A stretch of 64,000 nt of DNA from Paenisporosarcina indica (GTDB taxonomy: Bacteria; Bacillota; Bacilli; Bacillales_A; Planococcaceae). Position numbers and translations under genes: made by a program. Below, piece by piece: positions 25,569-37,768 of this stretch (its first letter is position 1; each line of letters starts with the position of its first letter). The stretch lies in the NCBI RefSeq assembly GCF_001939075.1, contig NZ_MPTA01000006.1:1-64000 (forward strand), read 5' to 3'. Below the pieces are notes generated by a model. The model worked only from the letters and a program-made list of their open reading frames with translations. It had not been told where the DNA came from and did no database searches.

Positions 25569-26428
25569 TACCATTCTCCTTCAAATATATCTAGCTGTTT
25601 AGGCGCAAGCCCTTCATATTCAAGATCCAACAATCGCATAAATTGCTTGGCATTATTGGCTGCGTGTCCACCCGAATTGTTGTTGAACAATACCGTTACA
25701 TGTTCGGCTTGCCCTTCAAGCAATCTCACCACATCTGCTATTTCAGTCAACTCCGCCAAATTGTAATCGTATAAATAACGGACTTCCCTCCATTTTTGGT
25801 CATTTCCAGGATTTTTCCATCCATGAACATTGCGACCATGCAGTCTGAGCAAAACATGATCTTCCCTCGTTACGATGGGAACAAGCGGGATACTCCCTTC
25901 CCCAGCCTGAGGTTCGTCACATACAGAATGTATCCAGTTGTTATTCTTTAAAAAATCGAGCGTTTTCTCCCTGTATTCCGAGTAGTACCACGACTGATGG
26001 CGAAACTCAATCGTAAGGGGTAATTCTTTAAGCTGGTCTTTCACTTCATTTATGTAAGAAATATGTTTTTTTTGGCAATCAAACCACGGTGGGAATTGGA
26101 CTAATACCATCCCAAGTTTCTTTGCCTGAATTAAAGGTTCTAAAGATTCTCTATATAAGGCAAACATTTCCTCAGTTGATTCAAAAGGCAATTCCCCACG
26201 ATGATGACCTGTAATTCCTTGATAGGCTTTTACTATAAATTGAAAATTATCAGGAGTTTCACTAACCCACTTCCGCATATTTCGTGCTGGTTGTATGGCA
26301 TAAAATGCTGCATCGAGTTCGACAACCGGAAAATGGGAGCTATAATCAATTAACTTTTCAGTGCTTTTTGATTGTGTGCTATAAATATCAGGATGGTCTC
26401 CCCATCCAGTTAGGCCAACAAGAATCAT
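25568..26428 (-). CDS. yunF: DUF72 protein YunF
   Basis: A 286-residue TIM-barrel-like cytoplasmic protein of the DUF72 family, recognised by VGLTGWGDHP at the N-terminus, YSSHFPVVELDAAFYAI, FIVKAYQGITGH, VQFPPWF, TIEFRHQSWY and LRLHGRN, and VLFNNNSGGHAANNA near the end. No enzymatic reaction is established. It is the first gene of yunF-yunE-yunD. Confidence 0.9.
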   Translation of the reverse strand: MILVGLTGWGDHPDIYSTQSKSTEKLIDYSSHFPVVELDAAFYAIQPARNMRKWVSETPDNFQFIVKAYQGITGHHRGELPFESTEEMFALYRESLEPLIQAKKLGMVLVQFPPWFDCQKKHISYINEVKDQLKELPLTIEFRHQSWYYSEYREKTLDFLKNNNWIHSVCDEPQAGEGSIPLVPIVTREDHVLLRLHGRNVHGWKNPGNDQKWREVRYLYDYNLAELTEIADVVRLLEGQAEHVTVLFNNNSGGHAANNAKQFMRLLDLEYEGLAPKQLDIFEGEW

Positions 26429-26651
26429 CCATTATCACACTCCATTTTTTCATTATCATACCATAATTTTCATAAATAAAATAAATAGCCACTCGTATTA
26501 GCATAGGTCTAACTATAAAAATATTTAATTTAATGCGACTGGGTTTTGTTGCCTTACTATGTTTTATGATCAACTTTTGATATTACTTGATCAACTTTAA
26601 CTCTAACTTGATGAATTAACGCTATTTCTCCTAATCAAGAATCTTACTGTC

Positions 26652-26691
26652 AAAAAAATGCCTCCAGAATCATATCGATTCCAGAGACATT
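26652..26691 (-). terminator. Terminator of the suf operon
   Basis: On the minus strand the arms (26658-26672 with 26678-26691, two mismatches) are followed by seven T residues, about 40 bases after the sufB stop. Between 26429 and 26650 I see only a repeated TTGATCAACTTT-type motif and no gene. Confidence 0.85.
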
Positions 26692-26730
26692 TTTTATTCA
26701 TCTAGTGTCTGCATGTTGAGATATCAAATG

Positions 26731-28128
26731 TTAGCCGATTGAGCCTTCCATTTCGAATTTAATCAAACGGTTCATCTCAACTGCATATTCCATCGGTAAT
26801 TCTTTTGTGAATGGCTCAATGAAGCCCATTACGATCATTTCAGTTGCTTCTTCTTGCGTAATCCCTCGACTCATCAAGTAGAATAATTGTTCTTCAGACA
26901 CTTTTGAAACTTTCGCTTCATGTTCTAAAGAGACATTATCATTCAAGATTTCGTTGTAAGGAATGGTATCTGAAGTAGATAAGTTATCCATGATCAATGT
27001 ATCACATTCGATATTTGAACGTGCACCTGACGCTTTAGGACCAAAACGAACGACACCGCGGTACGTTACTTTACCACCTTGTTTCGAAATAGATTTCGAA
27101 ATAATCGTTGATGACGTATTTGGAGCTAAGTGAATCATTTTAGCGCCAGCATCTTGGTGTTGCCCTTTACCTGCAAGTGCAATTGATAATGTCATACCAC
27201 GAGAACCTTCGCCTTTTAAGATGACAGCTGGGTACTTCATCGTCAATTTAGAACCGATGTTACCATCAATCCATTCCATCGTTGCATTTGCGTCACATAC
27301 AGCACGTTTCGTCACTAGGTTATACACATTGTTAGCCCAGTTTTGAATTGTTGTATAGCGGCAATATGCATCTTTTTTAATAATGATTTCAACAACTGCA
27401 CTGTGTAGTGAGTTTGTTGTGTAAACAGGAGCTGTACATCCTTCAACATAGTGAACTGACGCACCTTCATCAACGATGATTAACGTGCGCTCGAATTGAC
27501 CCATGTTTTCAGAGTTAATTCGGAAGTACGCTTGCAGTGGGGATTCTACTTTAATGCCCGGTGGGACATAGATGAAAGATCCACCTGACCATACAGCCGA
27601 GTTTAATGCAGCGAACTTGTTATCTGTGTTTGGAATTACTGTACCCCAGTGTTTTTTGAAAAGTTCTTCGTTTTCACGTAAAGCTGATCCAGTATCTTTA
27701 AAGACGATCCCTTGATCTTCAAGTTCTTGCTTCATGTTGTGATAAACAACTTCAGATTCATATTGAGCAGATACTCCTGCCAAATATTTTTGCTCTGCTT
27801 CGGGAATACCTAATTTATCAAACGTTCGTTTAATTTCCTCAGGTACTTCATCCCAAGATGTTTGTGATGCTTCAGATGGTTTTACATAATAAGTAATCTC
27901 ATCAAAGTTCAGTGAATTTAAATCGCCACCCCATTGTGGCATTGGTTTTGCATAAAATAACTCTAAAGATTTTAGACGGTAATCCAACATCCATTGAGGT
28001 TCTTCTTTCATACTAGAAATTGTTTCAACGATTTCACGTGTTAGTCCACGTTTTGAACGGAAAATAGATACGTCTTTATCGTGGAAACCATATTTGTAAT
28101 CGCCGATTTCAGGCATTTTTTTAGCCAT
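26731..28128 (-). CDS. sufB: Fe-S cluster assembly scaffold subunit SufB
   Basis: The central scaffold of the SufBCD complex, where sulfide and iron are assembled into clusters. It is 465 residues with the family beta-helix core. Recognisable stretches are [23 protein letters not shown]-like sequence around residues 228-250, [18 protein letters not shown] and the C-terminal [17 protein letters not shown]. The start is the second of two adjacent ATGs (28128), 7 bases after GGAGG. Last gene of the sufCDSUB operon. Confidence 0.96.
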   Translation of the reverse strand: MAKKMPEIGDYKYGFHDKDVSIFRSKRGLTREIVETISSMKEEPQWMLDYRLKSLELFYAKPMPQWGGDLNSLNFDEITYYVKPSEASQTSWDEVPEEIKRTFDKLGIPEAEQKYLAGVSAQYESEVVYHNMKQELEDQGIVFKDTGSALRENEELFKKHWGTVIPNTDNKFAALNSAVWSGGSFIYVPPGIKVESPLQAYFRINSENMGQFERTLIIVDEGASVHYVEGCTAPVYTTNSLHSAVVEIIIKKDAYCRYTTIQNWANNVYNLVTKRAVCDANATMEWIDGNIGSKLTMKYPAVILKGEGSRGMTLSIALAGKGQHQDAGAKMIHLAPNTSSTIISKSISKQGGKVTYRGVVRFGPKASGARSNIECDTLIMDNLSTSDTIPYNEILNDNVSLEHEAKVSKVSEEQLFYLMSRGITQEEATEMIVMGFIEPFTKELPMEYAVEMNRLIKFEMEGSIG

Positions 28129-28146
28129 CATCTTTCCTCCGTTCTA

Positions 28147-31110
<2,964 letters not shown>

Positions 31111-31127
31111 GTGTATATCTCCTTTCC

Positions 31128-31907
31128 TTACGCTTCTTGGCCTACAGTTTCATCTTCAATTCCTAATTCATCTTTAATCCAGTCATAACCTTGTGCTTCT
31201 AATTTGTGCGCAAGTTCAGGACCACCTGTTTTAACTACGCGGCCTTGCATCATCACATGTACATGATCTGGCGTAATGTAGTTAAGTAAGCGTTGGTAAT
31301 GGGTAATGATCAAACAACCAAAACCTTCTCCACGCATTTGGTTAATTCCTTTTGAAACAACTTTAAGAGCATCGATATCTAGACCAGAGTCAATCTCATC
31401 AAGAATCGCAAATTTAGGTTGAAGCATCATTAATTGAAGAATTTCATTGCGTTTCTTTTCCCCACCTGAGAAACCTTCATTTAAATAACGTTGTGCCATA
31501 TCTTGATCCATTTCAAGGTATTCCATTTTCGAATCGAGCTCACGAATAAATTTCATGATTGAAATTTCATCGCCTTCTTCTCGACGTGAGTTAATTGCAG
31601 AACGTAAGAAGTCTGCATTTGTAACGCCATTTATTTCACTTGGATATTGCATAGCCAGGAAAAGACCTGCTTGTGCACGTTCATTAACTTCCATCTCAAG
31701 AACATTTTCCCCATCTAAAGTGACAGATCCAGAAGTAACTTCGTATTTAGGGTGACCCATAATTGCAGATGCTAATGTCGATTTACCAGTACCATTAGGT
31801 CCCATAATCGCATGAATTTCGTTCGTGTTAATTGTAAGGTTTAGACCTTTAAGAATCTCCTTGCCATCAATGGCAACATGAAGATCTTGAATAACTAAAG
31901 TGGACAT
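31128..31907 (-). CDS. sufC: Suf ABC-type ATPase SufC
   Basis: A soluble ABC ATPase that drives conformational change in SufB-SufD. Walker A is GPNGTGKS (36-43), the signature is FSGGEKKR, and Walker B is FAILDEIDSGLD. I use the ATG at 31907 (MSTLVIQDLHV), after GGAGG at 7 bases, for 259 residues; the upstream in-frame ATG at 31946 is in the leader and is not conserved. First gene of the operon. Confidence 0.96.
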   Translation of the reverse strand: MSTLVIQDLHVAIDGKEILKGLNLTINTNEIHAIMGPNGTGKSTLASAIMGHPKYEVTSGSVTLDGENVLEMEVNERAQAGLFLAMQYPSEINGVTNADFLRSAINSRREEGDEISIMKFIRELDSKMEYLEMDQDMAQRYLNEGFSGGEKKRNEILQLMMLQPKFAILDEIDSGLDIDALKVVSKGINQMRGEGFGCLIITHYQRLLNYITPDHVHVMMQGRVVKTGGPELAHKLEAQGYDWIKDELGIEDETVGQEA

Positions 31908-31967
31908 TTTACTACCTCCAAGTGTATAAATGAATGAAAAAGCCATTCTTAATTTATTATCATTCTA

Positions 31968-31996
31968 ATCTTAACTGAAATAATGAGCCCATGCAA
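31968..31996 (-). promoter_or_regulatory. Candidate SigA promoter of the suf operon
   Basis: On the minus strand TTGCAT (31991-31996) and TAAGAT (31968-31973) are separated by exactly 17 bases, about 60 bases upstream of sufC. Each hexamer matches consensus at four positions. Confidence 0.45.
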
Positions 31997-32150
31997 ATCT
32001 TTTAAACGGTTCAATCTATATAGAATAAAAGTCCAATACCATTGAAATCGGCTAATAGTAGTGTGCCTTCTCGAAGTCTCAAAGTCTATTCATTTCATTT
32101 TCAATACTGATATCCTAATTGAGAATGTATTTCACTCTCTTTTTAAACAA

Positions 32151-32180
32151 AAAAGTCAATGAACTAGGTTCATTGACTTT
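32151..32180 (-). terminator. Terminator downstream of the small gene at 32194
   Basis: Perfect 13-bp arms (AAAGTCAATGAAC and complement) with a 3-base loop, and A-rich sequence giving T residues on the minus strand. It begins 14 bases after the small gene's stop. Confidence 0.88.
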
Positions 32181-32193
32181 ACAAATTTTCACT

Positions 32194-32388
32194 TTATGAA
32201 TCGCGGTGTGCCAGTCTATCTAATTGAGCTGATGCTTGTTGGCCTGCTTCATAATCACGCTCTCTTTTCATTTCCACTTGCAATCGAACGTCAGGATTAT
32301 TTTGATAATCGACGAATCCCACACCGTGTGAACTTCTAAATGCGTGGTCCATTTGTTCAGTGTAGTTGAAATATAGTGCTTGGATAAT
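32194..32388 (-). CDS. Small acidic/basic mixed protein with apparent ATT start
   Basis: The reading frame encodes about 64 residues containing ALYFNYTEQMDHAF, HGVGFVDYQNN and QVEMKRERDYEAGQQASA. No ATG, GTG or TTG lies between its upstream stop codon and residue 13. AAAGGA sits exactly 7 bases before an ATT, so ATT initiation is the simplest reading; alternatives are the internal ATG at 32352 (52 residues, no SD), or a one-base frameshift joining an ATG at 32395. A terminator follows. Family not recognised; coding nature is supported by composition, SD and terminator. Confidence 0.6.
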   Translation of the reverse strand: MIQALYFNYTEQMDHAFRSSHGVGFVDYQNNPDVRLQVEMKRERDYEAGQQASAQLDRLAHRDS

Positions 32389-32689
32389 GAATCATTCCTT
32401 TCAAATTTTCAACTCAATTTACAAGTTGTTATCCTTCACATGTATATGTATACCCAGATGGAAATGTTCTAAACAAAAAAGTTCGTGCGTGGAAAATTGG
32501 CCCCGGATAAAGTTCATCATTATAAACAGGACTGAGTAATCCCTATAATAACACTTCTGCGATTTGTGGATGCCGACGTCGAGAAGCATGAATAAATTAG
32601 TGCCAGACTACTCGCTATGGCTACCATTTGAAATGCGCTTACGCTGGTTCTGCCTAGGTATATGGTTCACATCAAATTCAGGTACAGCG

Positions 32690-32738
32690 CAATAAAAAAC
32701 AAGCGATCATTCCTCGATTAGTCGAAGAATGATCGCTT
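32690..32738 (-). terminator. Terminator of the lipoprotein gene
   Basis: On the minus strand AAGCGATCATTC and GAATGATCGCTT pair, with a TCG/CGA extension beyond a mismatch, then six T residues after a G. About 60 bases after the gene. The stretch 32400-32690 upstream of it shows no supported gene. Confidence 0.88.
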
Positions 32739-32799
32739 AAGTAAAACTTTATTTTATAGACTTTTTCAGTGTACTCGGCAAATACGGACAAACACTTTC

Positions 32800-33330
32800 T
32801 TATAGTGAAACTTCGTTGTAAATGCTTGAACCCACTAAACCAACTTCTTCAAGTACTGCATTTAATTCAGTATCAGCTTCTTGGAATTTAGCATTCGCTT
32901 CATCTACTACAACTTCACCTTCAGCGGCTAGTGCTTCTGATTTCATTGTATATGCTTCTTGAATTTTTGCTAAAGCACCTTCAATAGCATCTTGCTGTTC
33001 TGTTAAGCCTGCAGGAATTTCAAGTGATTCAACTTTAGCAGATGCATTAACAGCAGCATTTTTAGCATTTTCTCTCATTGTTTGAAGCTCAGCACCTTCA
33101 GGAAGAGAATCTTTTGCTTGTGCATTATCAAAAGCATTTAAATCAGCATCAACTTCGTTAATTGATTGTGAAATTGATAAATAAAAGTTCATCATATCTG
33201 CAGCTGGATTAGCTTTTTCTTCAGTAGAAGTAGCTCCAGTTGTTTTTGTGTCAGTGGCTTCTTCTTTGTCTGATGAACAAGCAGCCAGTACTAAAGAAAG
33301 TGAAGCGATTAGGAATAATAATTTTTTCAT
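32800..33330 (-). CDS. Secreted lipoprotein, unknown function
   Basis: A 176-residue lipoprotein with signal peptide and lipobox LAAC (lipidated Cys18), a Thr/Glu/Lys-rich linker, then a predicted alpha-helical domain (residues 45-170) of Ala/Glu/Asn-rich heptads, like a helical bundle facing the outside of the cell. It resembles no enzyme family I can name. Monocistronic with its own SD (GGAG) and terminator; not part of the met operon. Confidence 0.8.
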   Translation of the reverse strand: MKKLLFLIASLSLVLAACSSDKEEATDTKTTGATSTEEKANPAADMMNFYLSISQSINEVDADLNAFDNAQAKDSLPEGAELQTMRENAKNAAVNASAKVESLEIPAGLTEQQDAIEGALAKIQEAYTMKSEALAAEGEVVVDEANAKFQEADTELNAVLEEVGLVGSSIYNEVSL

Positions 33331-33706
33331 TTTGAATCTCCTTTGAATGTGAACTTATTTTCTTTGCAAGCCTAACATAGCCAAAATGCGATGTAAAGAC
33401 GGTTTCGAATAGTCGCAACTGCAAGAAAATTGAGATTCCAATGTGAAAAGTTACTAGTTGTGATTACCTGTAAATCGACTGACGATTATGCTAACATTCG
33501 TGATTGAAAAGTGATAATGTTCACTGACAAATCCAGGTTAACAGGTAGCTATGAAAGTCTGAATACTGCACCATTATACAAAATACAGAAAATAGATGCC
33601 CTAATACCACTCACCATCTTTGGGCTTTACATTGAGAATATTAAAAATTGTGGGAGACATCCACAAAATACTAGATTCGCGGGAGTCTGAAATTATATTC
33701 TAATTA

Positions 33707-33734
33707 CAAAAGACGCCGGGGAACCCCGACGTCT
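33707..33734 (-). terminator. Terminator of the metNPQ operon
   Basis: On the minus strand an 11-bp GC-rich stem (AGACGTCGGGG with CCCCGGCGTCT) with a TT loop is followed by TTTTG. It starts 11 bases after the metQ stop. The rest of 33331-33700 shows no gene. Confidence 0.9.
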
Positions 33735-33745
33735 GGATAAGGCTA

Positions 33746-34567
33746 TTATTTAACTGGTACGACAGAGCCGCCCCATTTTTCTAAAATGAAATCTTGAATT
33801 TCTTTTGATGTTAATGCTTCAACTAATGCTTTAACTTCTTTATTGTCTTCATTACCAGCTTGAACTGCAATGATATTTACATATGGCGAATCCGTTTTTT
33901 CAATTGCAATTGAATCTTCCAATGGGTTGATGTCAGCATCGATTGCATAGTTTGAGTTAATCAACACAGCGTCGCCTTCTTCATTTTCATACATTTGAAC
34001 AAGGAGTGCTGCTTCGTACTCTGCATCAAATACTAAGTTTTTCGGGTTGTCGACGATATCTTTTACTTCAGCTTTTGTTTTATCGATTCCTTCAGCTAAT
34101 TTAATTAAACCTTCAGCTTCTAAAATTGAAAGAACACGACCGTGATCGGCCACTGAATTACTGATTAAGATTGTTGCCCCATCTGGAAGTTCATCCAATG
34201 ATTTATATTTTTTAGAGTACACACCGATTGGTTCAATATGAATTCCACCAGCATTGACAAAATCATAGCCATGATCAGCAATTTGTGATTCTAGGTATGG
34301 TATATGTTGAAAATAGTTGGCATCCAATTCACCAGATTCTAAATCTTGGTTAGGTAAAACATAGTCTTGGTACGTTTCGATAACTAGGTCGATCCCTTGT
34401 TCTTCAAGTATAGGTTGTACTTTTTCTAAAACTTCGGTATGAACACCGTTTGATGCTCCTACAACTAATTCTTTGTTGTCTCCACCCGAAGACTCTTTAT
34501 CGCCACCACATGCTGCTAGAGTGATTGCACTTACTGTCAATAAAATTCCTGCTACAAATTTCTTCAT
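33746..34567 (-). CDS. metQ: Methionine-binding lipoprotein of the ABC transporter
   Basis: NlpA/MetQ-family substrate-binding lipoprotein (273 residues) that captures methionine outside the membrane for MetN-MetP. Lipobox LAAC gives lipidated Cys20. Family motifs include VVGASNGVHTEVLEKV, YFQHIPYLES, KTDSPYVNIIAVQ and the ending FILEKWGGSVVP. Third gene of the operon; expression is set by the SAM riboswitch upstream of metN. Confidence 0.95.
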   Translation of the reverse strand: MKKFVAGILLTVSAITLAACGGDKESSGGDNKELVVGASNGVHTEVLEKVQPILEEQGIDLVIETYQDYVLPNQDLESGELDANYFQHIPYLESQIADHGYDFVNAGGIHIEPIGVYSKKYKSLDELPDGATILISNSVADHGRVLSILEAEGLIKLAEGIDKTKAEVKDIVDNPKNLVFDAEYEAALLVQMYENEEGDAVLINSNYAIDADINPLEDSIAIEKTDSPYVNIIAVQAGNEDNKEVKALVEALTSKEIQDFILEKWGGSVVPVK

Positions 34568-34626
34568 AATTTTACTCTCCCTTTTTGCTTTTATATGTGT
34601 ACGAATTTACATTCGACAGCACCAAA

Positions 34627-35295
34627 TTAACGTTTATCTGCTTTTGAAGTAATTGAGTCTCCCACCCATTGGATGATAAAGACGATGATTAAGATGATAA
34701 TTGTAGCCACAAGTGTTACATCTTCTCGACTACGTTGGAAGCCATCCTGAAATGCTAATGTTCCCAATCCACCGGCACCGATTATTCCAGCCATTGCGGT
34801 ATAGCCAACGAGTGCAACTGCCGTGACAGTAAGACCTGACAATAAGGCCGGCAATGACTCTGGCAATAAAACTTTCCAAATAATTGTTGAGGTCTTAGCA
34901 CCCATCGAGCGGGCAGCTTCAATTACTCCTTTATCAATTTCACGCAGTGCAATTAAAACCATTCTTGCATAGAACGGTGCAGCACCAATTATTAATGCCG
35001 GCAATGCTGCGTCTGGACCGCGAATGGATCCCAGTAAAAGCTTGGTAAATGGAATTAACAAAATGATTAATATGATAAAAGGAATCGATCGAAAGATATT
35101 GACGAAGGCACCTGTTAACCAGTTGACCAGCTTATTTGCCCATAATTGGCGTGGGCTTGTCAAAAACAATGTAATTCCCAGTGCTAATCCGATTATGAAA
35201 GTAAAACCAGTAGCCAATGCAGTCATATAAAGAGTTTCTAATGCTGCTTCCCACATGTTAATCCAATCGACATTCGGTAGAAGTTTTTCAAGCAT
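34627..35295 (-). CDS. metP: Methionine ABC transporter permease
   Basis: A 222-residue MetI/MetP-family inner-membrane permease with five helices. The cytoplasmic EAA loop that contacts the ATPase is EAARSMGAKTSTIIWKVLLPE (about residues 142-162). GAAPFYARMVLIALREID precedes it. Overlaps metN by 8 bases and is followed by metQ. Confidence 0.95.
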   Translation of the reverse strand: MLEKLLPNVDWINMWEAALETLYMTALATGFTFIIGLALGITLFLTSPRQLWANKLVNWLTGAFVNIFRSIPFIILIILLIPFTKLLLGSIRGPDAALPALIIGAAPFYARMVLIALREIDKGVIEAARSMGAKTSTIIWKVLLPESLPALLSGLTVTAVALVGYTAMAGIIGAGGLGTLAFQDGFQRSREDVTLVATIIILIIVFIIQWVGDSITSKADKR

Positions 35296-36313
35296 GTGAG
35301 ATCACCTCCGTTTGAACGTCTTGCCCATGTAAATACTGAATGGCTTTCTCAATAGCTAATGACTCACCTTCAATTTGTAAATACAACGTTCCATAAGCCC
35401 CGTTTTGAGTTTGAGCAATATTCCCTTGTACAATGTTTACTTCCACTTGATATTGTTTGATTAATCTTGAAAGTATTGGTTGTTCAGTTCGATCGCCAAC
35501 AAACACAAGTTTTACTAGTTTTCCTGAAGGATATTGTTCTACAAGATGAGCAATCGTTTGATTTGCTTCTTCTGGTCCGTTAATTTGTGCAACAAAACGT
35601 TTTGTTATGTCTTGCTGTGGTTTCTGGAAGATGTCAAGCACGCTACCCATTTCTACCACTTTCCCTGCTTCCATTACAGCGACACGGTGACAAATTTTTC
35701 GAATGACATGCATTTCGTGTGTAATTAATACAATGGTTAGTCCTAAACGTTTATTAATATCAACAAGTAATTCTAAAATGGCATCGGTTGTTTCTGGATC
35801 CAAAGCAGAAGTCGCTTCATCACAAAGTAATACCTCTGGATTATTTGCTAATGCACGCGCAATTCCCACACGTTGCTTTTGTCCACCTGATAATTGTGAA
35901 GGATATGCTTTTTCTTTTCCTTTTAATCCAACAAGCTCGATTAATTCTTTTACTCGTTCCGTGCGTTTTGATTTGCTAATACCAGCAATTTCAAGTGGGA
36001 ACGCTATATTATCTTCTACTGTTCTAGACCACAGTAAATTGAAATGTTGGAAGATCATGCTCACTTTTTGTCTAGCACTCCGAAGGGCTTGCCCCGAGCT
36101 TGACGATATTTGTTGGCCATTAACAGTCACACTGCCCGAAGTTGGTTTTTCTAAACCATTCAATAATCGAATTAATGTACTTTTACCAGCACCACTATAG
36201 CCGATAATGCCAAAAATCTCACCTGTATCAACAGTAATATTGACGTCATCAACCGCAACAAGTTTGCCATTCCCTGTCACGAACGTTTTTGATAAGTTTT
36301 GTAATTGGATCAT
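35288..36313 (-). CDS. metN: Methionine ABC transporter ATP-binding protein
   Basis: The ATPase of the D/L-methionine importer, 341 residues. Walker A GYSGAGKS (38-45), signature LSGGQKQR, Walker B VLLCDEATSALD and the H-loop ITHEMHV are intact. The C-terminal NIL domain (about residues 265-341) gives substrate-dependent autoinhibition in relatives. I choose the ATG at 36313 (MIQLQNLSKTF), preceded by GAGGTGAAG; in-frame sequence further upstream belongs to the riboswitch leader. Confidence 0.95.
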   Translation of the reverse strand: MIQLQNLSKTFVTGNGKLVAVDDVNITVDTGEIFGIIGYSGAGKSTLIRLLNGLEKPTSGSVTVNGQQISSSSGQALRSARQKVSMIFQHFNLLWSRTVEDNIAFPLEIAGISKSKRTERVKELIELVGLKGKEKAYPSQLSGGQKQRVGIARALANNPEVLLCDEATSALDPETTDAILELLVDINKRLGLTIVLITHEMHVIRKICHRVAVMEAGKVVEMGSVLDIFQKPQQDITKRFVAQINGPEEANQTIAHLVEQYPSGKLVKLVFVGDRTEQPILSRLIKQYQVEVNIVQGNIAQTQNGAYGTLYLQIEGESLAIEKAIQYLHGQDVQTEVISHA

Positions 36314-36341
36314 TTCCACTTCACCTCTACTCTTTTCAAAT

Positions 36342-36510
36342 AAAAAGCCCCTCCTGCAGATCAGCAGAAGGGACATAAGCGCACAAAAATATACGTTAGA
36401 CCGATCTCTCATCTTTCAAAGTAAATACTTTGAGTGATTTGGCACCATTTCACAAATGTGACGGTTGCCGGGCATCATAGGGCACTTCCCTCAGCCTCTC
36501 TTTATAAGAG
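36342..36510 (-). promoter_or_regulatory. SAM-I (S-box) riboswitch with terminator, controlling metNPQ
   Basis: The minus strand carries the S-box core: CTCTTATAAAGAGAGG then CTGAGGGAAGTGCCC, ATGATGCCCGGCAACC, a GGTGCCAAATC strand and closing GATGAGAGA (about 36403-36510). It is followed by a terminator (36342-36373: CCCTTCTGC with GCAGGAGGGG and five T residues). With SAM bound, the terminator should form and silence the methionine importer genes. Confidence 0.95.
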
Positions 36511-36566
36511 CAACGATATTAAGTTTTTAGTTACGAATGATAATGTAACATGATAAAAAGTGAACG

Positions 36567-36884
36567 TCAAATACTTTTTTTCAAATGATTATACAAATAA
36601 GGAACTGAGTGAAATGCATAAATTTTTTCACTTATTTCACCATTTTCAGTAATTAATAAACATGGTACACTCTCAATTTCATGGTCGATGGCTAAATCTG
36701 CTACATAGTTTAAATTTGCTTGACCCATCTGGATGTTGGGCAACAGCTCTTCCACTACTTCTAACATCTTTGATGCCACTTGGCACGTTCCACACATTGG
36801 GGCATATAAATAATAAGCTGTAACCACTGTATTTTTGGATTGATTTTCCCACTCTTGACGCGTCCATTCTTTCACTGTTTTCAT
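36567..36884 (-). CDS. yusE: YusE, thioredoxin-like protein
   Basis: A 105-residue thioredoxin-fold protein with the active-site motif APMCGTCQVA (Cys31 and Cys34, CGTC) and the cis-Pro segment SVPCLLI with an extra Cys next to Pro. A thiol-disulfide role is likely but the partner is unknown. It starts seven bases after the yusF stop, so the two are probably co-transcribed with gcvH upstream. Confidence 0.9.
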   Translation of the reverse strand: MKTVKEWTRQEWENQSKNTVVTAYYLYAPMCGTCQVASKMLEVVEELLPNIQMGQANLNYVADLAIDHEIESVPCLLITENGEISEKIYAFHSVPYLYNHLKKSI

Positions 36885-36891
36885 CCTTTTA

Positions 36892-37230
36892 TTAAATAAA
36901 TTCTGATTTCACATCAATATTTGCTCCAAGTAAGATTGTCGCGAGGAATTTTAATGGGGTTGTCGCGACTTCCCGATATGTTGGATCTGTATATAAATGA
37001 AATGCTTCGGGAAATTCGCGTTTAATAAGTGCACGTAACTTCTCTCCAGATTTATCCGCGTCAACAAATACATAAATCTCCAGATGATCATATGGAGCAA
37101 GAATCTCTTCTAAACGGGTGGGACTGACAGTTCCGTTCGTACAAATAATTTCAATTGGTTCTGCAAGAAGTCGCATGATTCGTTGTTTGTCCGAACGTCC
37201 TTCTACAAGTAAGACTTTACCTTCAAGCAT
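36892..37230 (-). CDS. yusF: YusF, stand-alone TOPRIM-domain protein
   Basis: A 112-residue small TOPRIM protein. The metal-binding residues are Glu10 (VLLVEGRSDK) and the DxD pair Asp57/Asp59 (FVDADKSG), as in primases, topoisomerases and RNase M5. It resembles an RNase M5-like nuclease but is shorter; the substrate is unknown. Located between gcvH and yusE as in B. subtilis. Confidence 0.9.
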   Translation of the reverse strand: MLEGKVLLVEGRSDKQRIMRLLAEPIEIICTNGTVSPTRLEEILAPYDHLEIYVFVDADKSGEKLRALIKREFPEAFHLYTDPTYREVATTPLKFLATILLGANIDVKSEFI

Positions 37231-37274
37231 GACGATTCACTCCTGAATTTGAGAGACTTCTACTTGACATATGC

Positions 37275-37302
37275 AAAAAACGCCGAACAAATGTCGGCGT
37301 TT
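37275..37302 (-). terminator. Terminator after gcvH
   Basis: On the minus strand AAACGCCGA and TCGGCGTTT pair around a 7-base loop and lead into six T residues. It begins 12 bases after gcvH, so yusF may need its own promoter or readthrough. Confidence 0.88.
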
Positions 37303-37313
37303 AACAAACGAAA

Positions 37314-37694
37314 TTATTCTTGAGTCATTTCTTCGTATTGCTCAGCCGTCATTAATGAATCTAATTCCGAAACATCCGTTGGCTCGACAACAATCATCCA
37401 TGCGTTTTCATATGGAGATTCATTTACGAATTCTGGGCTGTCTTCTAATCCACTGTTCACTTCAACAACTTTCCCACTGATCGGCGCGTATAGTTCAGAA
37501 ACTGTTTTAACAGATTCTACACTTCCAAATGGTTCGTTCGTTTTAATATCGTCGCCAACTTGTGGAAGCTCTACGAAAACGATATCACCAAGCTCAGATT
37601 GAGCGAAATGTGTAATTCCGATGCGTGCTTTTCCATCTTCTAGTTTAACCCACTCGTGTTCTTCAGAGTAGCGTAAATCTTTTGGTGTGCTCAT
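37314..37694 (-). CDS. gcvH: Glycine cleavage system H protein
   Basis: A 126-residue lipoyl carrier. Lys63 in [12 protein letters not shown] is the lipoylation site; [13 protein letters not shown] is the N-terminal family signature. In B. subtilis GcvH is also the hub that relays lipoyl groups to the E2 subunits, so it links to LipA here. No glycine cleavage genes (gcvT or gcvPA/PB) are adjacent, consistent with that role. Confidence 0.96.
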   Translation of the reverse strand: MSTPKDLRYSEEHEWVKLEDGKARIGITHFAQSELGDIVFVELPQVGDDIKTNEPFGSVESVKTVSELYAPISGKVVEVNSGLEDSPEFVNESPYENAWMIVVEPTDVSELDSLMTAEQYEEMTQE

Positions 37695-37768
37695 TAAAAC
37701 CCCTCCAAATATGTATTCTATTCAATCTCAGTTTGACATAATTTCATGCTAAAAACAAGAACGGAAAC

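Noticed and set aside
31907-31990. Fur or PerR box upstream of sufC (TGATAAT half site)
   Set aside because: Only one half of the palindrome is present (9 of 14 positions); too weak to report as an operator.
32588-32695. Plus-strand 35-codon ORF (starts MNKLVPDYSLWLPF)
   Set aside because: No SD and it runs into a terminator; composition is not distinctive. It may be noise in a decayed intergenic stretch.
35703-36200. 165-codon plus-strand frame antisense to metN
   Set aside because: Shadow of metN; no initiation signals or family motif.
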